This document shows, piece by piece, positions 1-17,600 of a DNA stretch of 64,000 nucleotides (positions are counted from its first letter, which is position 1; every line of letters begins with the position of its first letter). The notes beneath the pieces are model-generated. The model ran no database searches. It was not told where the DNA came from and was given only the letters and a program-made list of their open reading frames with translations. Position numbers and translations under genes: made by a program. The DNA lies in the NCBI GenBank assembly GCA_027422505.1, contig JAPQWV010001060.1:1-64000 (forward strand), given 5' to 3'. This stretch comes from Craterostigma plantagineum. Lineage: Eukaryota > Streptophyta > Magnoliopsida > Lamiales > Linderniaceae.

Positions 1-56
1 AGAAGAGGAGATTTAATTCTAATTTGGGGTGGAATTGCTATTATTGTTATTAAAGA

Positions 57-110
57 AGCCCAATCACTCATTTAGCCCAATTAGTAAAAGGGTAGCCCAT
101 GATGAACCTG
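57..110 (+). promoter_or_regulatory. Cluster of three AGCCCA (site II-like) elements
   Basis: Three AGCCCA hexamers (reverse complement TGGGCT) lie within about 55 bp, roughly 170-220 bp upstream of the cystinosin start codon. TGGGCY site II elements are typical of promoters of broadly expressed plant genes. The motifs are seen directly; their function is inferred. Confidence 0.4.
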
Positions 111-275
111 GACGCCTCATCTAACAAAATTCACGCACCCATCCATACACGTCATCATTTCGTCATCACCGTTTCCCAAAACACTATCAAAGGAGTATAT
201 ATTACACTATCAAGTCCGACATATACGGAGACCACTGTGCTTGATAATACGAGGTTACGACGACAGCTTTATTCA

Positions 276-1807
276 ATGGCGTCGTGGAACTCAATTCACC
301 TGGAGGTGCTGTACAATGTGTTGGGGTGGATAGCCTTTGCGTCTTGGTCCATCAGTTTCTACCCACAAGTTATTTTAAACTTTCAAAGAAAAAGGTTCTT
401 TCTTTACAGTCTTAAACTTTTTCGCTGATGCTAATTTTTTATCTGCGACTATGGAGTTAGTCTTGGTTTTTATGTTGGTAAAGCTGACTCTTTTGATCTT
501 GCTTTTGTACGCAGCGTTGTGGGCTTGAACTTTGATTTTGTGATCTTGAACCTGACCAAGCACACTTCTTACCTCATCTACAATGCTTCGATGTTATTCA
601 GCTCCGTTGTGCAGCGGCAATATCGGGAGAAGTACGGTTTTAATGAGGTAATAATAATTGTCCTGAGTTGTCTGTCATCATCATGATCGATTGATTATTT
701 GAGATTTGGTTTGAATTAATCTCTTCCTTTGCTCGTTGCAGTTGTCTGTTTTTCCCATTCTTTCAAGCCTGACTTTTGGTTGTGTTGCAACTTGCAGATG
801 ATACCAGTCGCACCCAACGATGTCGCTTTCTCCATACATGCTGTTCTCTTAACCTCGATTATGCTGTTCCAAATTATAATTTATGAGGTAGGTGGTTATG
901 AACATTCATTGGTTTTTAAGAAAGGAGTTGTATAGCAGAAAAAACTTTCATCATCATGAAACTTGTTAGTGGAGAAAGTCTCGAGTAGTTTTTTACTTTT
1001 GCGATGTGCAGCGTGGAAATCAGAAAATCTCGATAACTGCGGCTACGATTGTTTCCATAGCATGGTTAGCTGCTGCAGTCTTTGTGTTCATATCCATACC
1101 TCGACATTCCTGGTTTTGGCTTGTGTCGTGCTTCAAGTAAGGTCTTTTATGCACGTGCTTTCTAAGCTAATGTAATGATTTATGCTCTGTCAATTGTAAT
1201 GATATGCTGTTGCAGCACTATTCAAGCTGTCATGACAATCATCAAATACATTCCCCAAGTGAGTTTGGAATTTTGACGGGGTAGCTAGGCTGTAGTCGAA
1301 TTTCTTTTAATCGATGCAAAGAGTTGTTTGTTTTGGTAATAGGCTGTGTTAAACTTCCGTCGGAAGAGCACCATTGGGTTTAGCATCGGCAACATTTTGC
1401 TGGATTTCCTTGGAGGAATAACAAACTATTTTCAGATGGCTGTTCAATCTATTGATCAGCGTGAGTCGATGGTCTGCCATTATTGATGTTTTTCGTCGTA
1501 TTTAACCTGACTGTGCATTTGTTTTTGATTTGGACGTCAGATTCGTGGGTGAACTTCTATGGAAACATAGGGAAGACTTTGATATCTTTGGTAGGAGATT
1601 GAAATGGAACCACACACACACACGCACACATATGCATATATATTCAGTTTCGTGAATGTTGATAATGATTTCTTCTTGGTTTAGGTGTCCATCTTCTTCG
1701 ACATTATTTTCATGGTGCAGCATTATGTGCTTTATCGATCTTCTAGCTTGGTAAGCAGCAAGGAGCCACTTCTTGATGACCATCCACATTCTAACAATGA
1801 TGTTTAA
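276..1807 (+). CDS. Cystinosin homologue (PQ-loop lysosomal/vacuolar cystine transporter)
   Basis: Eight exons (about 276-394, 515-647, 798-887, 1012-1136, 1216-1258, 1343-1460, 1541-1590, 1685-1807) give a 266-residue protein, the usual size for plant cystinosins. The family exports cystine with protons from lysosomes or vacuoles. The N-terminus reads VLYNVLGWIAFASWSISFYP followed by the first PQ motif. The second PQ loop is at exon 5/6 (YIPQ, then AVLNFRRKSTIGFSIGN), followed by LLDFLGGITNYFQM. About seven hydrophobic segments are visible. The tail ends with an acidic/dileucine-like EPLLDD stretch, which could serve in lysosomal sorting. The ATG at 276 was chosen because it starts the conserved block; an upstream in-frame ATG at 99 would add a non-conserved leader. 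All introns are short GT-AG. I see no damage. Confidence 0.93.
1610..1640. repeat. (CA)n microsatellite in the last cystinosin intron
   Basis: A run of CA dinucleotides interrupted by CG steps is followed by a short TA-rich stretch, between exons 7 and 8. A second (AC)n tract lies at 1815-1836, just after the stop codon. Confidence 0.8.
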
Positions 1808-2382
1808 TAAATAATACACACACACACACACGCACGTCATACTATTCTATTCGTTGTACATTGTTGTAACCTTCCTTCTGTTTCTTCTGTAACTAAACAA
1901 AAAGCAGATAGTAGTCGGCGAAAAAGATGAAGAAAGTTGAAGAGTCTTTCGGGTAAATCGTATCTCTGTTCCACCTACATGAGTGGAATGGAAAAACTCC
2001 ATAGTTAAATGATGTAAAACAACAGACAAAGCGCTTCAATTTCTGCAAAGAATAAGAAAGTGCTGCCATTGTATTCATCAATTCATGTAGATAGGCGCCA
2101 GCTGTGATCTATCTCATTCATTACAACATTCAAGTCCCGTATACAACAGTTTATATCTCCAGGTAGGCACAACTAGTTATTGTTCATTACATCATAGAAT
2201 AAATCTTAACCAGAAAGGCAAAAGGAGGTTTGTTTGTTGCCTGCTCTGAAAATTCACCGAGTCTGATAATTAAGATGCATGGAGCCATGTATGAATCTCT
2301 TCAGGTTGAGGTATCCACAAACAGTTGCACTTGACGCTTTTTAGCACAAACACAATAGCAATGTATATTTTTTTTTCGTTCC
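1808..2382. other. Convergent intergenic gap, 3' UTRs of two genes
   Basis: The cystinosin (+) and galactosyltransferase (-) genes converge here. The gap holds an (AC)n microsatellite at 1815-1836 and AT-rich sequence that probably contains both 3' UTRs. No conserved reading frame was seen. Confidence 0.6.
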
Positions 2383-5300
2383 CTACGACACTTCAGCCAT
2401 ACGCATATGTCTGTTATTTTCCTGTCCATTCACGTTCCAAATTCCTGGCCTTCTCTTGGATTTAACGCCTTTACCTCTCTTTCTATGCCCACGGCGTCTC
2501 GAAATCATCATAGACAACACCAACACAAATCCAAATATTGAAAAAGCCCACAAACCAATCATCCAAAGCCTCATGGAAGTGAAACCCTGACTGTCATCTT
2601 CTGGTGGAGACAGTGATAGTTCCCCAGACTCATCATCCCTCAGCTCTTTTTCTTTCTCTTGCCTAGAAGAACCAACTTGTTCTATCTTCCCAAACTTTCT
2701 TGAAGCAGTCACTTCACCCTTTCGAATAAGCAGAGATGGATCATCAATATCCTTACGACTTGGATCATCATTGTCAGTCTCTTGAGTTGAATCATCACTG
2801 TTAGTTTCTCTATTTGGATCTTCATCATTAGTTTCTTGAGTCGCAGTGGTCAATATGGGTGGACTAAGCGGCTTTTGTATTGGAGGCGACAGAGAATTGG
2901 GGTCGGGGCATTTCCTACGCTCGTGGTGAAGGCGTAAACCCTCGTTTAAGGAATTGATACACTCTATGCTAAGCAGGTCGCGCTGATACGAGTTCTCGTC
3001 AGACCTGTCTAGGGTTGATACGTCGGGCGGGTCAGGGAATTTCGACCAGCAATGATTGACAACGTCCGTGCTTCTCCACTTGGCTTTATCAAATCTCCAA
3101 TCACCAACCCTGAATTCTAATCCATAGTGAAATACTCTGTAATTGACGCCAGGTTGAGGAACGTATCCTGGATATATCAATATGTCGTCCCTTATAATAT
3201 GCCGCAAGTTCAACTGCAGAGGCCAAAATAACATCAATTAGGACTCACTTATATGATCGCATTTGAGAATGAAGAGAGAAACTCAACGTTTATTTATTAC
3301 CTCTGCCGCGCCAAATGAGTAACCATACATCTCACTGATCCAACCCGATTCGTAAACGTCCCCAGTATAGTTTTTGGACCAATGAGCCACGTCAGCTCTA
3401 ACTTCCTCAGTTTTGTGCAGCCATTGAACCGCGAAATTCCTCAGGTCGCTTATGTGCATTATGATCACTCCACCAACTTTATCGCAAGCTTCAGGGTGGC
3501 GTGTGTGGAGCTTGGCTAGTTCATTGTCACAGCCTATGAGGTAGCTGTCCATTGCATTGCACATGAAAAAAAATAGTACACACCGTGCTCAAGGCAGTCA
3601 AGTATATGATGCTAAGAGGAATAAAAGTTTCTTACTCATAGGGAGTTGAAACAGGTCGTCCTGGAGCGGCATTGAACTCCCATGGTGTAATTGGTGCTCT
3701 CATTATCATGTCAGCGTCGAGTATTACTATGTATTCAGCCTCAGTTTTTACGTGGGTGAGCCAATGCAAAACACCAGCTGGTTTATTGATTGCTGGATAC
3801 CTGAATGATCGATCATAGGCAGTTATGATGCCAGAACTTAATTTTTTCACCCTCAACAAATCCATTACCAAAATGAGAAAATCCACATGCATGTCACAAC
3901 CATAAAATAAGCTTGAGATTCTAAAGCTGTCATCTTTGACTGAATGAAACAAGTTCAAAATGAACTCCATTAATATTTAACATCCAATCAAGACTTTTTT
4001 AATCTCAACAAAGCAGAGAGAGTTCCTTACCAGTCACCTGTTAACGGATGCCGACTCATGGAGGGTACATAATGAGTTGGAGCTAAATCATGGCCTTTGT
4101 ATTGCTTCAGGTCTTCATCGGTACAACTTAGGAGTCTTGTAATGTTCCCAGGTTGTCCACTGCGGTAGAAACTGTGTACAAGCCCCACAGTCTGCCAATC
4201 AAAGTAAGAAGAGCACTCCGTCGAGAATATGGTGTGTATTTTCGGATACAACTTTGTTTCCTCCTCGGCGTTTTCCTCGCGAACGTTAATCTCCATCATC
4301 TGACGACTTACTGGGGTCAACTGTTTCGGCTTAGTCATCTCAGCAAACGTTTTGCTCTTCAAGAAACTCAGATATTTGGACCACGCTGGCCGGGGGCAAC
4401 CATGCGCGGCATGATGCAGAAGCAGACCTTCGTTGATTGTGTCCATACATTCTATGCTAAGGAAAAGTCCCCTCCTTTTGTTTTCATCGGTTTCCATTTC
4501 TCTCACCTAGCACGAACAATTATCACAAGAGAGGTATTGGAAAACTCGACTAAGAAAAACTTATCTGTGGCAAAAAGAAAATAAGTAAACTTACCTCTCT
4601 TGGATACGGAGGTTCGGGAAAGAGCCGACCACACTCATACACAATGTTATCGTCGTGATGCTCCAATTTACTGAATGACCAGTTTCCAACACTAAAAGGT
4701 AAGCCATAGTGCATGAGAATCGGCTCTACACCCTCTAAAGGAACGTAGCCCGGATAAATCATCAGGTTATTAGTGATTTTGTGGTGGAGTCCCACCTGAT
4801 TAAAGCAGGCCACAAAAATCAAAGTATACGTCAAGCACATAATTGATACAATGACTAGAATGATGAACAGATGATGTTCAGCTTTTCAAGAATATTACCT
4901 CTGAGGCACCGAACGAGTACCCATACATTTCACTGATCCAACCGTACCCATATATATCACCAGTATAGTTAGTTGCCCAATGAGCTCTATCTTCCCTCAC
5001 TTCTTCTGTTTTCGAAAGCCACATGGGTGCCAAAGCCCGAAGATCATCTATGTGCATTGCTAAAAGCCCACCAACCTTGTCACAGATCTCAGGATGCTTT
5101 GTGTGCAACTTAGCTAGAATATTATCGCACCCGATCAAGTAGCTGTACAAGAAAAGACAACCCATGACACTAGTTTACGGATTGGATAAACTGGTAATTA
5201 ATCGAATGAGAGATTATTATTCATTACCCGTAATATGCAGCGACAGGTTTGCCTTTCTCAGCTCCAAGCTCCCAAGGTAGGATCGGGCCTCGAATGATCA

Positions 5301-5850
5301 TATCAGCATCAAGAATAACCACCCAATCAACGTTATGAGCATCTTCGCTGTGTTCGAGCCAGTGAACTACACCAGCTGGCTTATTAATTGCTGGATACCT
5401 GCAATATCATAACAGAAATCCCAAAATTGGAAACGAATCATTAAAAAAAAAAAGCATCAGCTCATCCAAGCGCATACAATTCAACCCATTTACACACGTA
5501 GAATGAAATGCAAACAGACGCAGAGACATCAATCGAACTCACCAATCTCCAGTCTTTGGATGCCTGCTCATTGAAGGCACCTCAAGGGTTGGAGCCAAGT
5601 CCATGCCTCTGTAACGCTTCCTCTCTTCGTCCGTACAGCTAAGGAGCCTCGTGATGGGGCCGGGCTGTTGGGATTTTCGGTAGCTGTGCATGAGCCCCAC
5701 CGTCTGCCAATCGAAGTAGTTCTGACACTCCACCGAGAAGAGCGTGTGGATCCTGTACGGCGCTTCTCCGATGGTCGCCGGAGATTCTTCTTGGGCCATC
5801 AGCAACGGCGCCGTCATCACAATTGTTAGATACAGAAGCGTCGTCAGCAT
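2383..5850 (-). CDS. SERGT1: Peptidyl-serine O-alpha-galactosyltransferase (SERGT1-like)
   Basis: Eight minus-strand exons (about 5850-5543, 5398-5228, 5142-4899, 4795-4595, 4506-4031, 3800-3636, 3544-3301, 3213-2383) predict about 879 residues. Plant SERGT1 adds galactose to serines of extensin-type cell-wall glycoproteins in the secretory pathway. A hydrophobic N-terminus (LLYLTIVMTAPLLMAQ) acts as signal peptide or anchor. Two homologous catalytic halves follow: IHTLFSVECQNYFDWQTVG and IHTIFSTECSSYFDWQTVG, each with SMSRHP.TGDW, YPAINKPAGV.HWL, an ILDADMI DxD motif, YLIGCDN.LAKLHT.HPE, and YTGD.Y..GWISEMYGYSFGA. A charged Ser/Asp/Glu-rich linker leads to a C-terminal membrane segment (about 3' positions 2490-2560: LWMIGLWAFSIFGFVLVLSM) and a basic tail. 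The ATG at 5850 opens the signal peptide. Confidence 0.93.
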
Positions 5851-6778
5851 TTTTCAATGTGGCATGGGCGAGTAATGGGATCAGCAACTATAAAGAAAAA
5901 TGGAGGCAGAAGGGGTTAGAATGATCTGTGTTGGTCAAAGCCAGAGAGATTTGGCTATGGGGTTGGTGGTGATGATGACAGAGATGTAAGATCACAAGAA
6001 ACAATTAATCTGTTTCTGTCGATGATCGATCTGTCTGTAATCCAGTATCAACCACTTTTCCATTCATGTCCGACGACTGCAAAATTATCAATTTATGGGA
6101 AACAATATGGTTCTCAGTCAATAGGTTCTCAGTCACACCATCGAGAATTAATGGAAAAAACACTAAATTTGGGTTGACTTTGTCGAAACGTCGTCGTAGA
6201 AGTTGCCGGTGGGGGGATATTTTTTTTTTTATATAAATCAACTCTCTTTATTTTGCTCCAACTTATTACTTTAAAAAAAACAAAAAACAAAAACTTGTTT
6301 AAGTAAAGCATTAGTTCCTGCAAAAGGACTCGTTAATTAAGAAAGAGGTCGGTTAGGATAGTAGGAAAGTACGTGAATCTAGCCAGCAAGGGTTTAGGTA
6401 AAAGCTTTGCTATATATAATAGAGTACAACGCATCTGAGTTGACATTATTTTTGTTTTTTAATAAAAATCATATGTAGGAATGTACTCCAGTTCAATTAA
6501 ATCCATAGCCATTTAGTTGGTTAGTAGTCAGAAGCATTTGTTGGTTATTCATTGCAACAGAGCTGAGCATTGACGCACAGGATCAATAAAAGAAAAACAT
6601 GTCGGGAAGATGATACTATTTTGTTTGTAAGCCTCAATTCAAAGTAACTCCAACATATTACATTTACACACACCAACCCAGAATGATTCCATTCTACATA
6701 TCCGTAATCAGAAAAAAGATGCGCTTTGCTCTTGAAGGAAACTACAAACAGCAACTGTATAACCATCCGTCCTATGCA
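5851..6778. other. Upstream region of the galactosyltransferase gene
   Basis: AT-rich DNA between the galactosyltransferase 5' end and the GAPDH relic. It probably includes the 5' UTR and promoter of the former and downstream sequence of the latter. Homopolymer runs lie near 6230 and 6275. Nothing coding was recognised. Confidence 0.5.
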
Positions 6779-6835
6779 ATAGATGCCATGTGATTGTGGC
6801 GTATCAAGTCGATCACGCGATTACTGCAAAAACTA

Positions 6836-6983
6836 TATATTTTGGCACGTCTTTTAAGAATATTTAATATTATTATATTGATTGTTTGTGATAGTTTTTT
6901 TGCTAAATAAGGAAATGTGATAAAATTATTGGGACTCGCGAAATGAAAAAGTGTGATACAATTAGCAGGACGGAGAGAGTATA
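6836..6983 (-). mobile_element. Stowaway-like MITE, 5'-truncated, in the last intron of the GAPDH relic
   Basis: The stretch ends with GGACGGAGAGAGTA, the inverted form of the plant CTCCCTCCGTCC terminus. Its body (cacgtcttttaagaatattt and on) is the reverse complement of part of the element at 62475-62725. The far terminus is missing or decayed. Because the two copies share their body, they belong to one family. Confidence 0.65.
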
Positions 6984-6995
6984 TATATATAGTTA

Positions 6996-7154
<159 letters not shown>

Positions 7155-7575
7155 TCAAAGAAACATTGTTACAATGAGACCAAAAGGAAAAGGGGAGCGC
7201 ATTGGCTTGCTTGATATCTGAGAAGAAAATAATAAAATACAACGGAAGGGGATAGGTTCAGCATAAAGAGACTTCTTCATAATCCTCACCGACAATCACC
7301 AACTAAGTCAGTCGAAACCACCTCCTCTGTGGGTATCCTAAGATACCCTTCAAGTTTGTTTCAGACTCCTCCCTGTGATAACAGCTTTTAAACATATCCG
7401 ACAAATAGATAGATACTTTAACTATAGGTTTGAAACAATGAAAACGTATCCGAGATACATCTAAACCAATTTAATGATGACGAGAATGATCTAGAGCTAG
7501 TAAACCATATTCATACACCATATCACATGTAAAGGAATAGAAAAGCGAATAGGATGCCAGAATGTATGGACATTA

Positions 7576-7704
<129 letters not shown>

Positions 7705-7781
7705 TTACTTAGCATATCAGCGACGGCATCTCAAAACGAGAGAGGAAAGCACTAACCATTGATTCAGATCTTGATCTTGGC

Positions 7782-7944
7782 CAGTGGCGGAGCCACACGA
7801 GGACAATGACCCCCACTGAAAAACATTTTAGTATTAATATTAAGTAAATTTTTATGAGGGGACTAAAATTGAAAATATTTACACTAGAAGGACCCCAGTG
7901 AAGAGACTGGACCTCACTAGGCAATTGTTCTGGCTCCACCACTG
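7782..7944. mobile_element. ~160-bp MITE with CAGTGGYGGAGCCA termini inserted at the GAPDH start codon
   Basis: The termini are CAGTGGCGGAGCCA and its inverse TGGCTCCACCACTG (13 of 14 match). The flanks GATCTTGGCC and GATCTTAGCC form a 9-10 bp target duplication with one mismatch, which points to the Mutator superfamily. The duplicated site is codons 2-4 of the GAPDH relic (on the minus strand GGCYAAGATC). The element is too short to encode a transposase. Confidence 0.75.
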
Positions 7945-7956
7945 ATCTTAGCCATG

Positions 7957-9302
7957 ATGAAGAGAGAGACGTAGAGCGAAGGAAAAAATGCGAGGGATGA
8001 AGACATGAGCTTTGCTCTTGGGTGTTGCAAACAAGCGAATTGAGTGATGTGATTGAGCTATGTGTATGGGCATTTAAATCATTTCCAACCGAGAAACGCG
8101 TTCTCAAATAAAACGCATTCTCAAACAAAATGCAATAATTCTTTTGCAAGCGATCAACTCATTCTCAAACTCAATAGACAATTTTGTAATATTCACTTCC
8201 ACACCAATTTTTTACAAATTTCAATACTACCAACATATTTTACAACTTTACAAATTAAACTACAAATTTTATTTTAGACTTAATCACAAAAAATTAATAA
8301 GGTTAATAATAAAATATATTTATATTATACATATAAAAATCATCGATTAATATTTATTAAAACACTATATTGATGAACGATTGATTGTTTTTTTTTTCTT
8401 TTCTATTGAGAGATAATAAGAGTTATATAAGAAAGCGTCTTGTCTATTTTTTTATCTATCATTGGTCGGCTTTTCGTGACAAGATGTATGAGAGAAGAAA
8501 ACTAAATACTTCGTTGCAAATTAAAAAAGTCAATCGCATTCTAACTGTCACAGGCGCAAAGATGTGTAGAAGTCATGAGAGAGAAAGTATCTCGCATTTT
8601 GGATTTGATTTTGGTGTTTGGTTGAAATAAATTTACTTCAAATTTTGAGTTTTGTTGTTCTGTTATAGGGGATCGGAATAGTCGAGGCTAGCTTGCGAGC
8701 TGGTTTATCGGAGGAATCGGTTTTTTTTTTTTTTTGCATTAATCATCAACATCATATAAACCACACATCACGTGGCTTGGGCCTCGCATGTGGGGTCATC
8801 ATATTGATAGCCCAATTTTACTGTTGTTCAGGCCCGAGACTATCTCAAACCTCTGTATTTTTCGTGCCTTAATAAAAGCCCGCTGAAATAGTATGAATGG
8901 AATCAAATTAATCATTAAAAACTGAAAAAAATAGTTCAACGGGAAAATGGGTGAGGCCCGCACGGTAGGGCCGCGCGTTGTATTTCAAAAACTTTTCTGT
9001 GAGACCACGACGTTACGCCGGGCCGGGCCGGGCCCCATTAAAGGCCCGCAAGTTTTTACAAAACAAAAGGACACGAATCGAATGTCTTGTGTAAAATTGC
9101 ATAACCACCATATGAATTATAAACAAAATTGAGGGACCTTGTCCAATTTGAATTTCTTTTCCATTTTTTTTCCAGGGAAATGCGTTGAAATAACAAACGA
9201 AGAAGAGAATGAAATCCAATCGGAAATATTAACAGACGAACCAACCAAACCCCTCCTCCGTTGAATCCTTCCACACACAGTGAAGGTACGCCTGCGTGTC
9301 GG
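7957..9302. promoter_or_regulatory. Intergenic region and AUG6 promoter
   Basis: AT-rich sequence up to about 8640, then a more GC-rich stretch. A CACGTG G-box lies near 8768, followed by TGGGCC (about 8778) and other GGCCCA/AGCCCA-type site II elements between 8810 and 9050, including a GCCGGGCC repeat near 9017-9034. A poly-T run is at about 8719-8737. These elements suit a broadly expressed cell-division gene such as AUG6 just downstream. No coding region was recognised. Confidence 0.45.
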
Positions 9303-13491
<4,189 letters not shown>

Positions 13492-14611
13492 GATAATAAG
13501 ATGGGGGCAGCTAACGTTCATTTCCAGTGGTATTTGTTGCTCAGAATCTCACTCAACGCCCAAATTGTGTGTGCTGTGTGCATTCAGTTTTTGCTAGTGT
13601 GTGTAAATACATCACCACCGATGTGTTGTATTGTGCATCTTCACCACGCCAGTGCGTGTGGATTTTCTTTGTTTGATTGGTTTTGGATCGTTGCAGAAAT
13701 TCCATCAGTCAATTGATTGTATTATTTATGCTTGGTGTTTTGTATCTTGTGTGACATACTCTTATTACTCTGATGATATGATTCAATGATATGCTCTAAA
13801 TGCGAAGTAAATCTATTATTGGATCGCCCATCTACCAATCAAACAAATATATACATGAATGATGGAACTAAGGACCTTATTTATTAATCTATCAATTGTG
13901 TACAATGGAACTCATTGGACTTGACGCCGCGCAAATTAACAACGTAGAGCAAGGCAATCCAAAAGACGAAAGATTAATTAGATGAGTGATCAGTTATTAT
14001 TAAGTATAACAATTTAATAAATAATCCATAACAATCATTTAAAAAAAAAGTGAGTTCTTAGCTACTTCGCCTTTTGGTCTTGATCCTCTTTCTTCTTCAC
14101 TATAACCTCAGGTGGATCTCAATTTCAACTGAAGCTCTTCTCTTCTTCCAGCTCTGTCATCGTTCTTGATGCTAATTCACTAAGTATCACCAATTCTGAA
14201 CTTCTCCAGATGCCATTTCATTGCTCGGTTTTGCATTGAATCTGCGCAATGGTTGAGAAAACTTGATAATTTGGTTGGTGAAGTTATGATTTACATAGAA
14301 GCTCATTTCATGTTTAGTAGCTGAAAAAAGATTAGGTGCAAGTGCTCTTTTGTTGGCTTGGCAATTTTGATCGATAAGGCAGTTCTGATTTTTTCATTAC
14401 ACTAATCCTCCTGCACGAGATTTTTTCTTTTGATCTGTCTTCTCTTTTATTCATGCATAATTGACTTAATCGAGCGTTTGATCCGAAGTTACATCCTTTC
14501 TTTAATATAGGATTTTGAGTTTTATCCGTCAGAGTGTTGGATGCCAAGTTATTTGTTTCCGTAAAGGATGAAAAACAGTGCCTTGTGGTGGTGACTGTAA
14601 GCTAAAATACA
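13492..14611. other. Gap between AUG6 and the PGAP1-like gene
   Basis: AUG6 3' UTR (to roughly 13.8 kb), then AT-rich DNA. From about 14080 a pyrimidine-rich tract (ctcttcttccag and similar) resembles a 5' UTR with a possible leader intron for the PGAP1-like gene. No coding region was seen. Confidence 0.5.
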
Positions 14612-17600
14612 ATGTTTGCCATGAGAGTTAAAAGTGACGCTGATATGAAAGGTGTCAAAGCAAAATGTAGAATAGCAGTAGTAGTTATCCTTGCTTTATG
14701 TATCAGTATCGCTGGTCTTTATGGTTTGGTGAAACCAATTTCAAATGGTTGCGCCATGACGTATATGTATCCCACTTATATTCCTGTTCCCACTCCCAAA
14801 AACTCGCCCTCCTCAAAGTACGGATTGTATCTCTATCACGAAGGATGGCGACAGATTGATTTCAACGACCACCTCAAAAAGTTAAACGGTGTTCCTGTTT
14901 TGTTTATCTCGGGAAATGGTGGAAGCTACAAGCAGGCAAGCAAGTTCATAATTCTCTGTTTCGCACTGTATATCTTTTTCATGCAATGACACTTGTTTCG
15001 TATATTTCCTTTTCTTGCGGGGACGTTTTGTGATTGCATTTGACGTGCATGTGGTTTTGGTTCAATAGCATGTTGTCTGTAGATCTAATAGATTCACTCA
15101 GTTTCTAGCTACTGTGTTCTAGTGTTTTTGCCTAAAGTTTGATGCTGCAACTTCATGTGGTCTCTAATTTGTCTTAGTGTTACAAAAGCATATTCTCAAC
15201 AGCAATACCAGCGAGGTTTGAAGTCTTCACAATTTGTCTTAGCATTTTTAATTTGCTAGTTTTGTGGGATGATGCAGGTACGTTCCCTCGGTGCCGAATC
15301 TGACCGGGCCTACCAGGGAGGTCCAATTGGTCAGAATTTTGCTTCTAGAAGTGTGGGTTGGGGAATGGATATTGATTTGGCTGGTGTCTCGCTTCCCGAT
15401 AAGTACAGATCCCGGCTTGACTGGTTTGCCGTGGATCTTGAAGGTGAACATTCTGCAATGGATGGTCGGATTCTTCAAGAACATACAGAATATGTAGTGC
15501 ATGCCATTCATAGGGTACCCGCTTTTCCTTTCACTTTTGCATGAATCCATGAAGGAGTTGAGACCAGATGATAATTGCAACCTGCATTGATTAAAACCCG
15601 AAAATGGAGTATATAGTAGAGAAGCCACTTTACTGTTCTTTCTAAGCTGATGGACTGGACATGCAGTTTCCTATGTTCGTTTCTGTTAAAAAAGATTTAT
15701 ATGTTTTCTTCATTCCTCAATTGTATCAAAGACGATTTTATTTGATCATTTTTAACCAGATAGCTGTGATGTTAAAGGAAAGAAAAGGTCTAGGCAGTGG
15801 CTCAATCTAACTCTTTACATAATGTGAATGAATATGTAAATATCATCATTTTTTTGCAGTCTACTTTTATGTCATGTTTTTGCTTCCTGAGTTATATAAC
15901 CTTCACTGACTACTGTTATATCCGTAAGTGCAGATTCTGGACCAGTACAATGAATCTTTTGTGGCTCGATCAAAAGAAGGTGCTTCTCTTTCTGGCACAT
16001 TACCCAAAAGCGTTGTGTTGGTTGGTCACTCTATGGGTGGTTTTGTTGCCAGGGCTGCAACTGTGCACCCTTCTTTGAGAAAGTTTGCTGTTGAAACTAT
16101 CCTGACACTATCCACTCCACACCAGTATGCTTTTTAGTGCTTCTGACATGTCTTTAGAAGATGCAGTGCGTTGTTCTATGTATGGTCCAGCTTAAAGTTT
16201 CACTTTTCAGGTATCCTCCTCTGCCTTTGCAACCATCCTTAGGCCACTACTATTCACATGTTAATGAGAAATGGAGGAACGGTTATTATAGACAGACATC
16301 TCGAGTTGGTTACTCATCCAATCCATCACTTTCGCATGTTGTCGTTGTCTCAATTTCTGGTGGTTATAACGATTACCAGGTAGAGTAAGTTCCCTTTTAT
16401 TGATGTGCTAGTGTATGAAATTATTCTAACTTCTGAAATTATCATGCAAAGAGAAAGTTTGCAAGATTTTTTTGTGAGAGAATTTGTGCTGGATGACTAG
16501 GATATGTTTTTGTTGCGATTGTAACCACTCCAGGTTCGTTCCAACTTAGAGTCACTTGATGCTGTCGTGCCTCCTACTCATGGATTTATGATAAGCAGCA
16601 CTAGTATGAAGAACGTGTGGTTATCTATGGAACACCAGGTTATTTTATGGTGTAATCAGCTGGTTGTGCAAGTAAGTCACTGTATTATCGGAATGATTGA
16701 AGTTAGAGATTACAAAGCCTGAATATAACCATTTGTTTAGGTCTCGCACACACTTCTCAGTCTAGTAGATCCGGAGACAAGTCAGCCTCTGCGTGATGTA
16801 CGGCTAAGACTTGGAATTCTTACACAAATGCTTCATAGCGAAATTCCAAAGAGCTTTATGTCCTTGCAGCAATTTCCACAACCAAGCACTTCTGATCGTT
16901 CACTTCATCAAAACCACAAATTTGCTGGTATTTCTAGCTGAATTGTATTTAGTTTTGTTTTGACAGAGAATCATCTATGAATCTTTTCTGAGCAATTTCC
17001 TTTTCCTTATATGAGCATTTTGCAGTTTAACTTTATCTCTGCTTGTTCATCGTTCGTTATTGACCGTCTGGAACTTATAATATTAAGAAATTCAATAACA
17101 TCTAATGCAACGAAGCAGGGCGCCGAGTTCCTACCACATCCGACTGCCCAAGTACCGTCTGGTGGAGTGAGGATGGAGTGGAGGGGGATCTTCACATACT
17201 AACCAAAAGTGTTACGATTTTATCGATGGATGGGAGAAGACGGTGGCTGGATATTCAAAATCATGTAAGTTCTTCATTTGGATATTCACCTTACCTCTCA
17301 TATATGATATGCGCTGTTTTTTCCTCAAGATTTGTACTTCGTATTTTGACACTCCCTGTGGTATAAAGTTCTCCATTTGTCAGAATGTTCTGAAAGAGCT
17401 TTTTCACACCTATAAATAATATCCTTGCTACTACTGATACGGCATTTATCAAAGCAGCTTTCATGACTATAGGATCACTTAAATTATCAGGTTCAACAAG
17501 GGGGCAGTCACTTTGTTTTTGTCACAAACCTATCACCTTGCTCTGGTGTTCGGCTTCATCTTTGGAGACAGAAGGGGACATTGGCTTCAGAGTTATCAAC

